Positions 1 through 9,933 of a stretch of 35,519 nt of DNA are shown here, piece by piece (within the stretch, counting starts at the first letter, position 1; every line of letters starts with the position of its first letter). The stretch spans positions 1 to 35,519 of the forward strand of contig JAIERY010000250.1 in assembly GCA_019746425.1 (NCBI GenBank), given 5' to 3'. Position numbers and translations under genes: made by a program. Source of the stretch: Cytophagaceae bacterium. GTDB taxonomy: Bacteria; Bacteroidota; Bacteroidia; Cytophagales; Cytophagaceae. Under the pieces are notes generated by a model. That model saw only the letters and a program-made list of their open reading frames with translations. It did not search any database and had not been told where the DNA came from.

Positions 1-13
1 ACATAGTATAGTT

Positions 14-988
14 TTAAGCTTCCTTATATTTATAGTATAATTTTTTCAGTTTCGTGCCGAAGCTTTCTTTAATTGCGAATACATATTTGTATATCCATGG
101 ATCTTTGGAAATATAAAGCAATTTCTCATAATGCTTAAGCCAGAACAGTAACAATCTTAGGCTAAAATAATGATTTAATCTTCTTTTGTAATTTTCTATT
201 AAAGTCCCGATAAAGTTACGGTCTTTTTCTGAGAGATATTTAAATCCGTAATAAATCGAAAGATTATTGATAACATTAATAGTTCTTTGTTCTAATTTAC
301 GGCTTTTGTCCCCTTCTATCACTTTTTCCGGAGTTCTTAAATGTAGCATGTCCGTATTGGCAGATTCATGTTGCCTGTATCTGGTCAAGCAGCTATTGAC
401 GTATGTTATTTTTCCAACCGAAGATGCGGCAAAGACAATCCACCAGTCGTGATAGAGCTTTTCCGGGAAAGGGAATATGTAATTTTTTAATTCTTTTTTA
501 AACAGGCAGGTGTGGCCAGCCACACAGTTATGAAACAAAAACGACTCAGGTTGATGGCCTTGAACAAAATTCTGCACATCACTTATTTTTTTGTTCAGCG
601 ATGTGCCGTCACGGCGGATCATTTCTGAGTCAGAATAAATTAATTGATTTTCCCCTATCCCTTTTAAGAGAACTTCAATTTTGCTTTTCTCCCAGATATC
701 ATCCTGGTCGCATAATGCTATATAATCTCCATTGCATAGCGAAATTGCACGCTCAAAATTTTTAATATAACCCAGATTTTTTTCATTTATAAAAACTTTA
801 AGATTATACCGGGTACTATAATTCTTTAAAATTTCGACGGTCCGGTCACTGGATACATCGTCTACTGCAATAACTTCAATATTGGTATATGTCTGGGAAA
901 AAATAGAATCAAGCTGAGCCTCGAGAAACGGAGCTCCGTTATAAGTGCATAATGCGATAGAAACAAGAGGTGTGGAAGAAGCGCTCAA
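14..988 (-). CDS. Glycosyltransferase family 2 (TTG start)
   Basis: N-terminus PLVSIALCTYNGAPFLEAQLDSIFSQTY and DQDDIW motif typical of GT2; codon at 988-986 reads TTG and no upstream in-frame ATG was seen nearby. Confidence 0.88.
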   Translation of the reverse strand: MSASSTPLVSIALCTYNGAPFLEAQLDSIFSQTYTNIEVIAVDDVSSDRTVEILKNYSTRYNLKVFINEKNLGYIKNFERAISLCNGDYIALCDQDDIWEKSKIEVLLKGIGENQLIYSDSEMIRRDGTSLNKKISDVQNFVQGHQPESFLFHNCVAGHTCLFKKELKNYIFPFPEKLYHDWWIVFAASSVGKITYVNSCLTRYRQHESANTDMLHLRTPEKVIEGDKSRKLEQRTINVINNLSIYYGFKYLSEKDRNFIGTLIENYKRRLNHYFSLRLLLFWLKHYEKLLYISKDPWIYKYVFAIKESFGTKLKKLYYKYKEA

Positions 989-1025
989 GGGACCGGATAT
1001 TTTTCCGAATTTAATATATTTATTT

Positions 1026-1978
1026 TTAAAACTGGAATCGGGAATTTTTTAATATTGATCTGTCGGAGGCAACACTTTGACTTTTTTCAATCCTTCTTTT
1101 CTGAAAAATTTCTTTTCTCATTTTGAAAGCCATTAACGTAGCCTTCCAGTATACTGTATTGAGTATAAGCATACGGCAAAGCAAAAATATGATATGTGAT
1201 ATAATAAGAGAAGTGGAATGTATATTTTTCCAGACAAATATCAATTTGTTTCTGGTAGCGATAATCTGAGTGCTTCTTTTCTTTTTTTACCAATAGTGGC
1301 GCTCACAGCATGGTATGCCTGACACTCGGGTTCAAAATATATTTTCCAGCTTCTTTTTAAAGCGCGATAGCTCAAATCTGTTTCTTCAAAAATATAAGGA
1401 GAAAATAATTCATCAAAGCCACCCAATGCTTTTGTTTTGAAAGCATCTGCAAAAAAATAAGCGCCCTGTACAGCAAAAGACAGATATGGTGGCACCAATC
1501 TATGTTTTTGAAAATCTTCCTTATAATAATTTTCATGTACCCTCGGCATTCCTGTTGACCATCTTATTGGCTTGGCTCCATCCAGAAGCGATGAATTATA
1601 TAGCCTGTAGGCACATACCGTCACTGCAAATGTATCAGGCAGGTCAAAATATTTATTGAAATGATTGAAAAATCCTTTTTCAAGTCTTACATCATTGTTG
1701 AGAAAAAAAAGTATTTCCCCTTTAGAAGCACGCATGCCTGCATTGCACGCACCGGAAAATCCCAGATTTTTTTCATTCTCAATAACTTTCAATCTTTGTT
1801 CTGATTTGCGGAGTTCTTGCAAAAACTTTACACTCTCATCCTGTGAATGGTCGTCGACTGCAATAATCTCCCAGTCTCCCTGATACTCCCTTGCGATATC
1901 GATGACACCAGGTAAAAATTCTTCCAGCAGGTCTTTTGCCTTATAGGTAGGTATGATCACGCTTAAAGATCTCATCAT
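1026..1978 (-). CDS. Glycosyltransferase family 2, apparently frameshifted near an A7 run (plus-strand T7 at 1282-1288); the ORF track splits it into 1241..1978 and 1026..1244
   Basis: 1241..1978 encodes the GT2 N-terminal and catalytic part (SVIIPTYKAKDLLEEFLP, FLNNDVRLEKGF, FEETDLSYRALKRSWK). A different minus frame continues with IIATRNKLIFVWKNIHSTSLIISHIIF...SQSVASDRSILK, resembling the usual C-terminal part of this GT2 subfamily. One added nt makes 954 nt, an intact 317-aa frame. Confidence 0.75.
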
Positions 1979-3027
1979 AAGGCTAAATTAAGATAAAGCT
2001 GCTGATATTTTTTCGCTGCATTTTCCCAGGTAAACCGTGAGGCATGCGTTGTAATTCTTATAGTTTTTTGAGGATTAGCGGAAAAGTCATTCATTCCTTT
2101 CAAAAATGCCTGGTACATTTCTTCGGGGTCAAAAGAATGAAAATAATATGCTTCATTTCCGCCTATCTCAGGTAAAGAAGTGTTGGTTGATAAAAAAACA
2201 GGTTTGCCCAAGCTCATAGCTTCTATTACCGGAAGGCCAAACCCCTCCGCAAGTGATGGGAACACAAATGCCTTGCAGTTTTCATACAGCCAGTATTTTT
2301 CTTCTTCATTAATATGTCCTGCAAGAATTATTTTTTTCTCCACGCCGTATTTCCTGGCTGTTTCCATTAATGCTTTACTATAGGGATGATCTTTGCTGCC
2401 GGCAATAATAAGATTATAATGATTCAGCCTGGCGATTACCGGAATAAGTACTTCAAAATTTTTTTTCGGTGAAATAATTCCAATAGAAAACAGAAATTCA
2501 CCTTCTGGCACAAAGTGCGGTTTGTTTGCGGCGGATGTTCTATGCAGGGTATTGCCGTTATAAATTATTTCTAAAGGTACAGATGGAATTTTGAGTTCTT
2601 CCTTTACTCTCCTTGCTGTAAATTCAGAAATGCATGTAATGGCAGATGCACGATTTATCAGCTTCTGAATTTTTGCCAATCTCATTTTTCTCTTAATGGC
2701 ACTTTTAGGCATTTCAAGAAAATTCAAATCATGGATGGTTAGGATTATTTTTGCACTTTTAGATGCCGGTAGGTAAGAGGATTCCTGATGTGTGCAATGA
2801 AAAATGTCTACAGCAGTCTTAATCCCCGTAAACTTATGTAGCTTCTTTGTCCATATATAATGCGGCTTCTCTCCAAACATGGAGCCGCTCGAATGAGGCA
2901 AATAAAAATTTGCAGAAATTTCCTTATGAGGATTCTCTGTTAAGGCTTTCCCCAGGTGAAAACAGAATTGTCCCAGCCCGCTGTTAAGATTTTTGATTTT
3001 CTCCATTTCCAGTAATACAGTTCTCAT
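1975..3027 (-). CDS. Glycosyltransferase family 1/4 (GT-B fold)
   Basis: LFSIGIISPKKNFEVLIPV..., CKAFVFPSLAEGFGLPVIEAMSLGKPV donor-binding motif; 4-bp overlap with the next gene. Confidence 0.9.
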   Translation of the reverse strand: MRTVLLEMEKIKNLNSGLGQFCFHLGKALTENPHKEISANFYLPHSSGSMFGEKPHYIWTKKLHKFTGIKTAVDIFHCTHQESSYLPASKSAKIILTIHDLNFLEMPKSAIKRKMRLAKIQKLINRASAITCISEFTARRVKEELKIPSVPLEIIYNGNTLHRTSAANKPHFVPEGEFLFSIGIISPKKNFEVLIPVIARLNHYNLIIAGSKDHPYSKALMETARKYGVEKKIILAGHINEEEKYWLYENCKAFVFPSLAEGFGLPVIEAMSLGKPVFLSTNTSLPEIGGNEAYYFHSFDPEEMYQAFLKGMNDFSANPQKTIRITTHASRFTWENAAKKYQQLYLNLAL

Positions 3028-3779
3028 GATTTCTTTTTCAGTTCTCTGATTTTACTGTATTTAATAAAAGTAGCAAATGAGGATAGCGTGCAAATGACAA
3101 AGCCGTAATAACCATCAAGTATCCCAAGTTGAATAAAATAGCTTTTAATAAATTTAATCCACGGGCTGACCAGCAGGTATAAGACAGAAATTTTTTTATT
3201 TTTTATCACTGCTTCACGGGCCATAATGTCTGTGAAAGAATTGATTTGTTTGATATGGTCATGAATAGAGTTATAGGAGTAATGATATAAATCTCCTTTT
3301 AAAAAAGACACTTTCGCTCCTTCAGTTAAAATTATCTTATCGTGAGGATTGGTGCCTCCCCATTTTGCTTTGGTGGAATCTATAAGTCTTACTTTTTTAT
3401 CGGGATACCACCCGCAGTGTCTTATCCATTTCCCGCAATAATTTAACAGCCTGTTAAATTCATACGCATCAGCCTGCCAGTTCTTTTTTGCTTCTAAAAT
3501 TGATTGAGTAAGTTCTTGAGATAATGCTTCATCGGCATCCAGTGAAAGAATGTACTGATGGGTAGCTTTTCCTAATGCGTAATTTTTTTGTTGTATATGT
3601 CCTTCGAATGTATGTTGAATAAATATTGCTCCTTTTGCTTTGCAGATATCCTCTGTTTTGTCATTGGAAAAAGAATCCACGACAATGATTTCATCTACAA
3701 CACCTTTGATGGAATCAAGGCACCTGCCAATGTTTTTTTCTTCATTATACGTTATGATTACCCCTGATATTTTTACCAT
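3024..3779 (-). CDS. Glycosyltransferase family 2 (WaaE/KdtX-like)
   Basis: MVKISGVIITYNEEKNIGRCLDSIKGVVDEIIVVDSFSNDKTEDIC, LSLDADEALS. Confidence 0.88.
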   Translation of the reverse strand: MVKISGVIITYNEEKNIGRCLDSIKGVVDEIIVVDSFSNDKTEDICKAKGAIFIQHTFEGHIQQKNYALGKATHQYILSLDADEALSQELTQSILEAKKNWQADAYEFNRLLNYCGKWIRHCGWYPDKKVRLIDSTKAKWGGTNPHDKIILTEGAKVSFLKGDLYHYSYNSIHDHIKQINSFTDIMAREAVIKNKKISVLYLLVSPWIKFIKSYFIQLGILDGYYGFVICTLSSFATFIKYSKIRELKKKS

Positions 3780-5034
3780 TGTTCCAGTTTAAAGTTTGGG
3801 TATAATGCAAGTTGAAAAATATAAAAAATAGTCCGAAGGTAAAACCAAGCTGGGTATTGAGAGTGTCTTCCACAAAGAACGATAAACTTAGAATAATATA
3901 TATAGCTATCAGGGGAAAAGACCGGTAATTCTTTTTATTGAATAAAGGAAAGTAAAAACAAGTAAAGAATAGAATGAACCCTATAATACCAGTAGTGGAT
4001 AGGATTTCCATATACTGGTTATGAGGATCTATATATTTTACTTTCGGTATCTCAGGGTATTCCTCTTTGTAAACCCTTTCCATTCTCGATCTTATATTGG
4101 CTACCCCGGCGCCCAGTACAGGATTTTCTGTAAAGACCGTGAAGGCTACTTTGTTGGATATAATTCTCTTGGATAATGACAGATTGCTCGGATCTTCATC
4201 ATTGATGTATTGATTGATATCATAGAAAGTATATCCCCACTTTACGGCTATGGTATCAATATAACGGAAAGAAATAAAAATCAATATGAGTGTACTTGCC
4301 AGGACTGTGAATAAGAGAATGAAATTTTTCTTTATCAGGAAATAACATGCAATAGCAAATAGCAAGGCATAAAAGCATGCAAGGCCGGAACGCACGGCAA
4401 GCAAGTGAAGGAAAAATATTAAGAACAACATTCCTGCAATCACAAGAACTTTGAAAAGAAATGTGTTTATAAATCTGTAGTAAATTAAAAAGCTTCCGAT
4501 GAAAATGGCATAGCACACCATAAGGCTATAGCGTATATGATTGACAGGTGTTGGAATAACGCCTGAAGCTTTATAAAATTCCAGGATCTCATCTTTGTAT
4601 AAAAAATAAGTTATGGTGCATTTGATAGCAGTGATGATGGTGAGCAGGAAAAAAAGCAGGTATATATTCCGGTATATATTTCTGTTGAAAGCAGGAAGAA
4701 CCATGAATGAAAATGGAAGTATTAAAAAGATTATTTTTTTTTCCAGATGATGAAATATGTTTCTGCTGTTTTCTTCGTGGGTTATGATCAGATTTAGCAG
4801 AAATAAAAAGAAAATAATAATGAAAGGGAGAAAATTTGATGACTTAAGTAAGGAGATTTTTGTTCCGGATTTAAAAAAATATTCGAGCGCGTAGAGGGTG
4901 ATGATGATTATTCCCAGGTTAGACAAAATATGAAAAAACTCCATGGTAAACAGTCCCAGGATAATCAAATAAAGTCCAAATATCAGTATGTATTCCGGGA
5001 GACGAGAATCTCTTCTGAAAATATTAAAAGTCAT
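3745..5034 (-). CDS. O-antigen ligase/polymerase-like (Wzy/WaaL) membrane protein
   Basis: Many hydrophobic segments; ENPVLGAGVANIRSRM...DPHNQYMEILSTTGIIGFILF is the O-antigen ligase family signature. Confidence 0.85.
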   Translation of the reverse strand: MTFNIFRRDSRLPEYILIFGLYLIILGLFTMEFFHILSNLGIIIITLYALEYFFKSGTKISLLKSSNFLPFIIIFFLFLLNLIITHEENSRNIFHHLEKKIIFLILPFSFMVLPAFNRNIYRNIYLLFFLLTIITAIKCTITYFLYKDEILEFYKASGVIPTPVNHIRYSLMVCYAIFIGSFLIYYRFINTFLFKVLVIAGMLFLIFFLHLLAVRSGLACFYALLFAIACYFLIKKNFILLFTVLASTLILIFISFRYIDTIAVKWGYTFYDINQYINDEDPSNLSLSKRIISNKVAFTVFTENPVLGAGVANIRSRMERVYKEEYPEIPKVKYIDPHNQYMEILSTTGIIGFILFFTCFYFPLFNKKNYRSFPLIAIYIILSLSFFVEDTLNTQLGFTFGLFFIFFNLHYTQTLNWNNGKNIRGNHNV

Positions 5035-5238
5035 TTAAAGAAAAATATTTACCTGGTATGGAACTTTTTTGTCCGTCAGTGAAATTTAACAGAAATTAAA
5101 GTTAAGGTAATTTGGGGAAAGGCCCACAACATTTGGAGGTTTTTATATGTTCTATTATTAAGATTAATTATATTTGAATGGGCCCCTGATACGGTTCATG
5201 GAAGATATGATGGGAGTTGGAAAGAAAACGAGGGAAGA

Positions 5239-5895
5239 ATGATGACGGAAGACAATTTAAATAACGAAGAGATAAGGCCAGAAAATGAGGGTCATGACCC
5301 CGAACTGGAAAAGGGTTCGGTCCCAGAACTGGATCCTAAAGCTAAGGCGGAAAAAGATGCCCAGTTTGAAAAGGAATTCATGCCTCTGATTAGCTCGCTG
5401 TATAACTTTGCATATCGACTGACTCTTGATGAAGATGATGCAAATGATCTGGTTCAGGAGACATATTTGAAAGCTTATCGATTCTTTGCTTCTTATGAGC
5501 AGGGAACTAATGCAAAAGCATGGTTGTTCAGGATTCTGAAAAACAGCTTCATCAATGATTTTCGTAAGAAAAGCAAACAACCATCCAAGGTAGATTATCA
5601 GGAAGTTGAATCTTTTTATAATTCTGATGATGTCGACGAAAATATTACCGTCGATCTGAGAATTGAATCGATTCAGGACATGATAGGAGATGAAGTGGCA
5701 ACCGCTTTAAATGCCCTGGCTGTTGATTTCAGAACGATTATAATTCTTTGTGATCTTGAAGGATTTACCTACGAGGAAATGGCTAAAATTTTAGACATAC
5801 CGATTGGTACGGTGAGATCGAGGTTGCATAGAGCCAGAAATCTGCTGAAAGAAAAACTAAAGGAGTATGCGGGGACAATGGGTTATAATAAATAG
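5239..5895 (+). CDS. ECF-family RNA polymerase sigma factor
   Basis: Region 2 (LYNFAYRLTLDEDDANDLVQETYLKAYRFF...AWLFRILKNSFIND) and region 4 (GFTYEEMAKILDIPIGTVRSRLHRARNLLKEKL). Confidence 0.93.
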   Translation: MMTEDNLNNEEIRPENEGHDPELEKGSVPELDPKAKAEKDAQFEKEFMPLISSLYNFAYRLTLDEDDANDLVQETYLKAYRFFASYEQGTNAKAWLFRILKNSFINDFRKKSKQPSKVDYQEVESFYNSDDVDENITVDLRIESIQDMIGDEVATALNALAVDFRTIIILCDLEGFTYEEMAKILDIPIGTVRSRLHRARNLLKEKLKEYAGTMGYNK

Positions 5896-5928
5896 AATAA
5901 AATAAACCATCAGTATTAAGCCTGAATT

Positions 5929-6210
5929 ATGAAAAGAAACTTCACCAATTGGATGGGATCGCTTTTTGGAAAACCAAAACAAAAAGCAACCTGTTGTGAT
6001 TGTATAAAAAGCCTGCAGCTGGTAGTGGATGGTGAAGCTACTAAACAGCAAGAAGAATACTTCCTCAATCACCTCGATGAATGCATGCCTTGTTACAATT
6101 TTTATGAAGTTGAAAAAACCGTAAAGCAGGTGCTTCAGAATAAGATAGAAAAAAAATCAGCCCCTACACATCTGGCTGAAAATATTAGATCCCGCTTAAA
6201 AAGTATGTAA
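5929..6210 (+). CDS. Small zinc-finger (ZAS-like) anti-sigma factor
   Basis: Immediately downstream of the ECF sigma gene; CCDC and HLDECMPC zinc-ligand pattern. Confidence 0.72.
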   Translation: MKRNFTNWMGSLFGKPKQKATCCDCIKSLQLVVDGEATKQQEEYFLNHLDECMPCYNFYEVEKTVKQVLQNKIEKKSAPTHLAENIRSRLKSM

Positions 6211-6224
6211 TTGCAAATTGATTT

Positions 6225-6797
6225 ATGCAAGATAAAAAGTTAATCATTTTTTCAGCTCCCTCCGGTTCCGGAAAAACTACTATTGTAAAATATTTACTCA
6301 ATCATAATAGTAATCTGGGCTTTTCAATTTCTGCCTGTACAAGAGACAGAAGAGGCAGAAGCGAAGAACATGGAAAGGATTATTATTTTTTGACCCCCGA
6401 AGACTTTAAGAAAAAAATTGACAGCCAGGAATTTGTTGAGTGGGAACAGGTTTACCCCGGAGCTTTTTACGGCACCTTGAAATCAGAAATCGAAAGAATC
6501 TGGAAGACTGGTAAACACGTGGTATTTGATGTGGATGTCAAAGGTGGCTTAAGTCTTAAAAAATATTATGGTAACAGGGCTTTGGCCATATTTGTGAAAT
6601 GCCCTTCCATGGAAGTACTGGAACAAAGATTAAGAGCAAGGCAAACAGATTCAGAAGAAAGTATATCCGCTCGTCTTTTTAAAGTAAAGTTTGAGATGAG
6701 CTTTGAAGATCAGTTTGATGTAACGCTTGTCAATAATGACCTTGAAGCAGCTTTAAAAGAAGCTCAGCAATTGGTGGATGACTTTATAAAAAAATAA
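6225..6797 (+). CDS. gmk: Guanylate kinase
   Basis: [20 protein letters not shown]-loop, [25 protein letters not shown]. Confidence 0.96.
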   Translation: MQDKKLIIFSAPSGSGKTTIVKYLLNHNSNLGFSISACTRDRRGRSEEHGKDYYFLTPEDFKKKIDSQEFVEWEQVYPGAFYGTLKSEIERIWKTGKHVVFDVDVKGGLSLKKYYGNRALAIFVKCPSMEVLEQRLRARQTDSEESISARLFKVKFEMSFEDQFDVTLVNNDLEAALKEAQQLVDDFIKK

Positions 6798-6854
6798 TTG
6801 TTAAATTGCTCAATTGCTAAATTGATATTACAATTCAACAATTAAGCAATTATT
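6796..6854. repeat. Intergenic element A: degenerate 8-nt tandem units in opposed arms (aattgtta aattgctc aattgcta aattgata / tta / caattcaa caattaag caattatt)
   Basis: Direct reading; 18/21 positions complementary between aattgctcaattgctaaattg and caattcaacaattaagcaatt. Confidence 0.8.
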
Positions 6855-6857
6855 AAG

Positions 6858-7430
6858 ATGAAAATCGGACTTTTCTTCGGCTCGTTCAACCCAATCCACA
6901 TGGGACATCTTATCATTGCCAATACTATGCTGGAATATACCGATCTGGAAAATATCTGGTTTGTGGTTTCCCCTCAGAATCCTTTTAAAAAATCCTCAAG
7001 CCTTTTACATGAATTTGACAGGCTTGAAATGGTCAGGCTGTCTGTTGGATATAATTATAAAATGAAAGTGTCGGAAGTTGAATTCGGACTTCCTAAGCCT
7101 AATTATACTATAGATACGCTTACATACCTTCAGGAAAAATATCCTAAAGATGAATTTGCTTTAATTATAGGAGAAGATAATTTATTTCAGTTTCCCAAAT
7201 GGAAAAACTACGAAAGAATACTGGAGTTTTTTTCCTTGTATGTTTATCCGAGACCAGACACAGAAGAATCGGAATTAAAGAAGCATCCTAAAGTTAAAAT
7301 GGTCGATTTACCATTACTTGATATTTCTGCTACCTTTATAAGAAATGCAGTGAAAAATGGCAAATCCATACAATTTTTAGTAACTCCTGAAGTGGAAGTA
7401 TTTATAAAGCAAAAAAATTTTTATTTGTAA
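6858..7430 (+). CDS. nadD: Nicotinate-nucleotide adenylyltransferase
   Basis: MKIGLFFGSFNPIHMGHLIIAN nucleotidyltransferase motif, SATFIRN. Confidence 0.95.
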   Translation: MKIGLFFGSFNPIHMGHLIIANTMLEYTDLENIWFVVSPQNPFKKSSSLLHEFDRLEMVRLSVGYNYKMKVSEVEFGLPKPNYTIDTLTYLQEKYPKDEFALIIGEDNLFQFPKWKNYERILEFFSLYVYPRPDTEESELKKHPKVKMVDLPLLDISATFIRNAVKNGKSIQFLVTPEVEVFIKQKNFYL

Positions 7431-7483
7431 TTTTCTGGCTAAGAATTTGCTTCTTCGTATATAGTAAAATGAATTTTTTGATT

Positions 7484-8740
7484 ATGAAAAAAGCTTTACT
7501 TCTTTTAGTATTTGTATTATCTGTTCTATCAGTCTTCTCCCAGAATGTATTCGATCGTAAGGTAAATTTCGAATACCTGAGATTGCCTTTGCAGCCAATT
7601 AAAAAGTCTATAAAAAATTATCAGGCCGTAGTAGTTATGGAATATGAAATTGAAAATAAAATCAGAAGAGAAGCATTTGCAAAAATCGTTCAGGATTATG
7701 AAAAGAAATATGTGGACGATATGGCTGCTTATGACAAAAGCATCAAAGACAATGGTGCAAAGTACGCTCAGGATATGATAGATTATAACAAAAAGATCAC
7801 TGATCCGAAAAATGCAAATATTGCAAAACCTGAATTGGTGCTTCCTGTGAAACCGGAAAAATATGTTCCGGTAGACAATACATATTATCCCAAGACTATC
7901 AATACAGAATCAGCAGCTGTTACTTATATTAAATTGGATGGATATGAAAAAGGTCGTGATAATGCAGCAATGGTAACAGTTCTCCTTAAAGGATTACAAT
8001 ATACAGAGCCGGAGCTTAAGCTTACTGAAAAAACAAAAACCAAAGACGGGCAACAAATTGTTGAAAGAGAATATTGGTTTGAATACACTTATAAATATCC
8101 GGTAGGCTTGAAAGTAGAAGCTCCAGGGAGTGGAGTACTGTGTAATGAATACTTTGATGATCTTAATAAATTTATAAGCGCAAAGAGTGATAAATACAAA
8201 ACAGAATCTGAATTAAGAGCTGCGTTTAACAGAGATAAGGTTTTTAGTAGCCTGGAAGATAAATTGCTTGCTGAAAATTTAAACTATGTAAACAATGTGC
8301 TCAATTCCAGATTCGGATATACCCGTATAAAGGCGGTGGAAGAAATTAACCTGGTAAGCAGCAAAAAAATGTCCTACTCAGATTATGAACTGGCTTTCGC
8401 ATCCGCGGTGACAGGCCTTAACCAGTTAAGCGCTGACTTGAATAAAACACAGGCAATTTCTAACCTTAATGCGGGAATTGCTATTTGGGAAAAGGCCTTG
8501 GAGGAATCTCAGCCCCAGAATAAAAAAGCAAGAATAAACGGAGATGTAACCATTGCAACTTTGTTCAATATTGCATTGATTGCTATCTATGCAAATGATT
8601 TTGCAAAAGCTGAATTATCTTTAAATAAAATTCTTGCATTAAGCATTGCCTCGAAAAGAGAACAAAGGAAGGTAGAACAGGTAAAAGCATTTCTCCGCGA
8701 TCAGCAGATGAGATATGAGGCCTGGAAGAAAGTTAATTAA
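7484..8740 (+). CDS. Exported protein of unknown function
   Basis: Signal peptide MKKALLLLVFVLSVLSVFSQ from internal ATG 7484 (ORF track opens at 7469); C-terminal helical, TPR-like region; no family recognised. Confidence 0.75.
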   Translation: MKKALLLLVFVLSVLSVFSQNVFDRKVNFEYLRLPLQPIKKSIKNYQAVVVMEYEIENKIRREAFAKIVQDYEKKYVDDMAAYDKSIKDNGAKYAQDMIDYNKKITDPKNANIAKPELVLPVKPEKYVPVDNTYYPKTINTESAAVTYIKLDGYEKGRDNAAMVTVLLKGLQYTEPELKLTEKTKTKDGQQIVEREYWFEYTYKYPVGLKVEAPGSGVLCNEYFDDLNKFISAKSDKYKTESELRAAFNRDKVFSSLEDKLLAENLNYVNNVLNSRFGYTRIKAVEEINLVSSKKMSYSDYELAFASAVTGLNQLSADLNKTQAISNLNAGIAIWEKALEESQPQNKKARINGDVTIATLFNIALIAIYANDFAKAELSLNKILALSIASKREQRKVEQVKAFLRDQQMRYEAWKKVN

Positions 8741-8772
8741 TTATTTAAGAGGTATTTGTGGTACATGTTGCA

Positions 8773-9258
8773 ATGGTAAAAATATTTTTCATCCTATTTT
8801 TCACAGCAACGCTTCTAAGTTGTCAAAATGGCTCTGTATGTGACCCGTGCAAGACTGATTCATGTGTGGTGCAACCTGTAAAAACAGATAGATTTTCCAA
8901 GATGATCATAACAAAAGCAATTGCAATTGAATTTTTTCAATTACGCAAAGCTATTAGTAAGTATCATATTGATGATAAATATGATTCTCTTCCTGCAAAG
9001 TTAAAAAGCAACAGACAGCTCATTTACAGAGCTATTGATCAGTATGGTGTGTATGAAACCTGGTATAGACCAAAGCTTGATTCGATGAATATTAAAATAA
9101 TTGAGGGAGACTTTACAGATAGTATTCTGACATTTAAGAATGGTAATACTTCTTATATTATTGATATAATTATTTTAAAGAAAATGATGGAGTGGTGCTT
9201 TATAAACCAGGAAAGAAACCTATTCTTTGGACCGATAATAAATCAGAATGTTGTGTAG
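8773..9258 (+). CDS. Putative lipoprotein of unknown function
   Basis: MVKIFFILFFTATLLSCQNGS lipobox from ATG 8773 (ORF track uses GTG 8758). Confidence 0.65.
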   Translation: MVKIFFILFFTATLLSCQNGSVCDPCKTDSCVVQPVKTDRFSKMIITKAIAIEFFQLRKAISKYHIDDKYDSLPAKLKSNRQLIYRAIDQYGVYETWYRPKLDSMNIKIIEGDFTDSILTFKNGNTSYIIDIIILKKMMEWCFINQERNLFFGPIINQNVV

Positions 9259-9310
9259 GTGCGAAAGTGTTTGATTGTTATTTTAAAAATTAAACCCTGA
9301 GTTTTAAATA

Positions 9311-9340
9311 AAAAAGCCCTATTATAGGGCTTTTTTATTT
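9311..9340. terminator. Bidirectional intrinsic terminator between convergent genes
   Basis: aaaaagccctat-t-atagggcttttt: perfect 12-bp inverted repeat with A- and T-tracts, between the + strand lipoprotein gene and minus-strand frr. Confidence 0.9.
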
Positions 9341-9360
9341 ATCATTTATAATCAATCCAA

Positions 9361-9921
9361 TCACACTGTCATGATCTCAGCTTCTTTCTTAGTCAGTAAA
9401 GAATCAATTTTGGCTATGAAGTCATTGGTAAGCCCCTGAACTTTTTCCTCAGCTTTTTTCACTTCGTCCTCAGAGGCGCCATCTTTTAACAGTTTTCTCA
9501 ATTCTTCATTGGTTTCTTTTCTGATATTCCTGATTCTCACCTTTCCGTTTTCTCCTTCCACTTTCACCTGCTTTACTAATATTTTTCTTCTCTCTTCAGT
9601 TAAAGGAGGGATGTTGACTCTTATTACTTCTGAATCATTGCTTGGGTTAAAACCTAAATTGCTATCACGTATTGCTTTTTCAATTCCAGTGATTATTTTT
9701 TTCTCCCAGGGCTTAATCATGATAGTTCTGGCATCTGGGGTAGTAACAGATGCTACCTGACTTAATGGAGTCATGGTTCCATAATATTCAACCATTACAC
9801 CATCCAGCATAGATGGCATAGCTTTTCCAGCTCTGATTTTTGAAATTTCATCTTCTGTATGCTTCAATGCTTTTTGCATCGAGTCTTTAGCATCATCCAG
9901 ATATAAGTTTATTTCTTCCAT
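9361..9921 (-). CDS. frr: Ribosome recycling factor
   Basis: DSMQKALKHTEDEISKIRAGKAMPSMLDGVMVEYYG...LTEERRK. Confidence 0.97.
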   Translation of the reverse strand: MEEINLYLDDAKDSMQKALKHTEDEISKIRAGKAMPSMLDGVMVEYYGTMTPLSQVASVTTPDARTIMIKPWEKKIITGIEKAIRDSNLGFNPSNDSEVIRVNIPPLTEERRKILVKQVKVEGENGKVRIRNIRKETNEELRKLLKDGASEDEVKKAEEKVQGLTNDFIAKIDSLLTKKEAEIMTV

Positions 9922-9933
9922 ATTTTTTAATTG

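Noticed and set aside
1087-1293. 68-aa minus-strand ORF at the glycosyltransferase frameshift
   Set aside because: Third frame; the 1026..1244 frame gives the convincing GT2 C-terminus instead.
1276-1300. Canonical -1 programmed ribosomal frameshift at the A7 run
   Set aside because: In-frame context GGT AAA AAA AGA does not give an X XXY YYZ heptamer keeping pairing in both P and A sites, and no obvious downstream pseudoknot was noticed; slippage, indel or assembly error are simpler.
5132-5176. Promoter TTTG...TATATTTG upstream of the ECF sigma gene
   Set aside because: TATATTTG (5169-5176) matches -7, but the nearest TTTG is 33 nt away rather than about 19, so the pair is not convincing.
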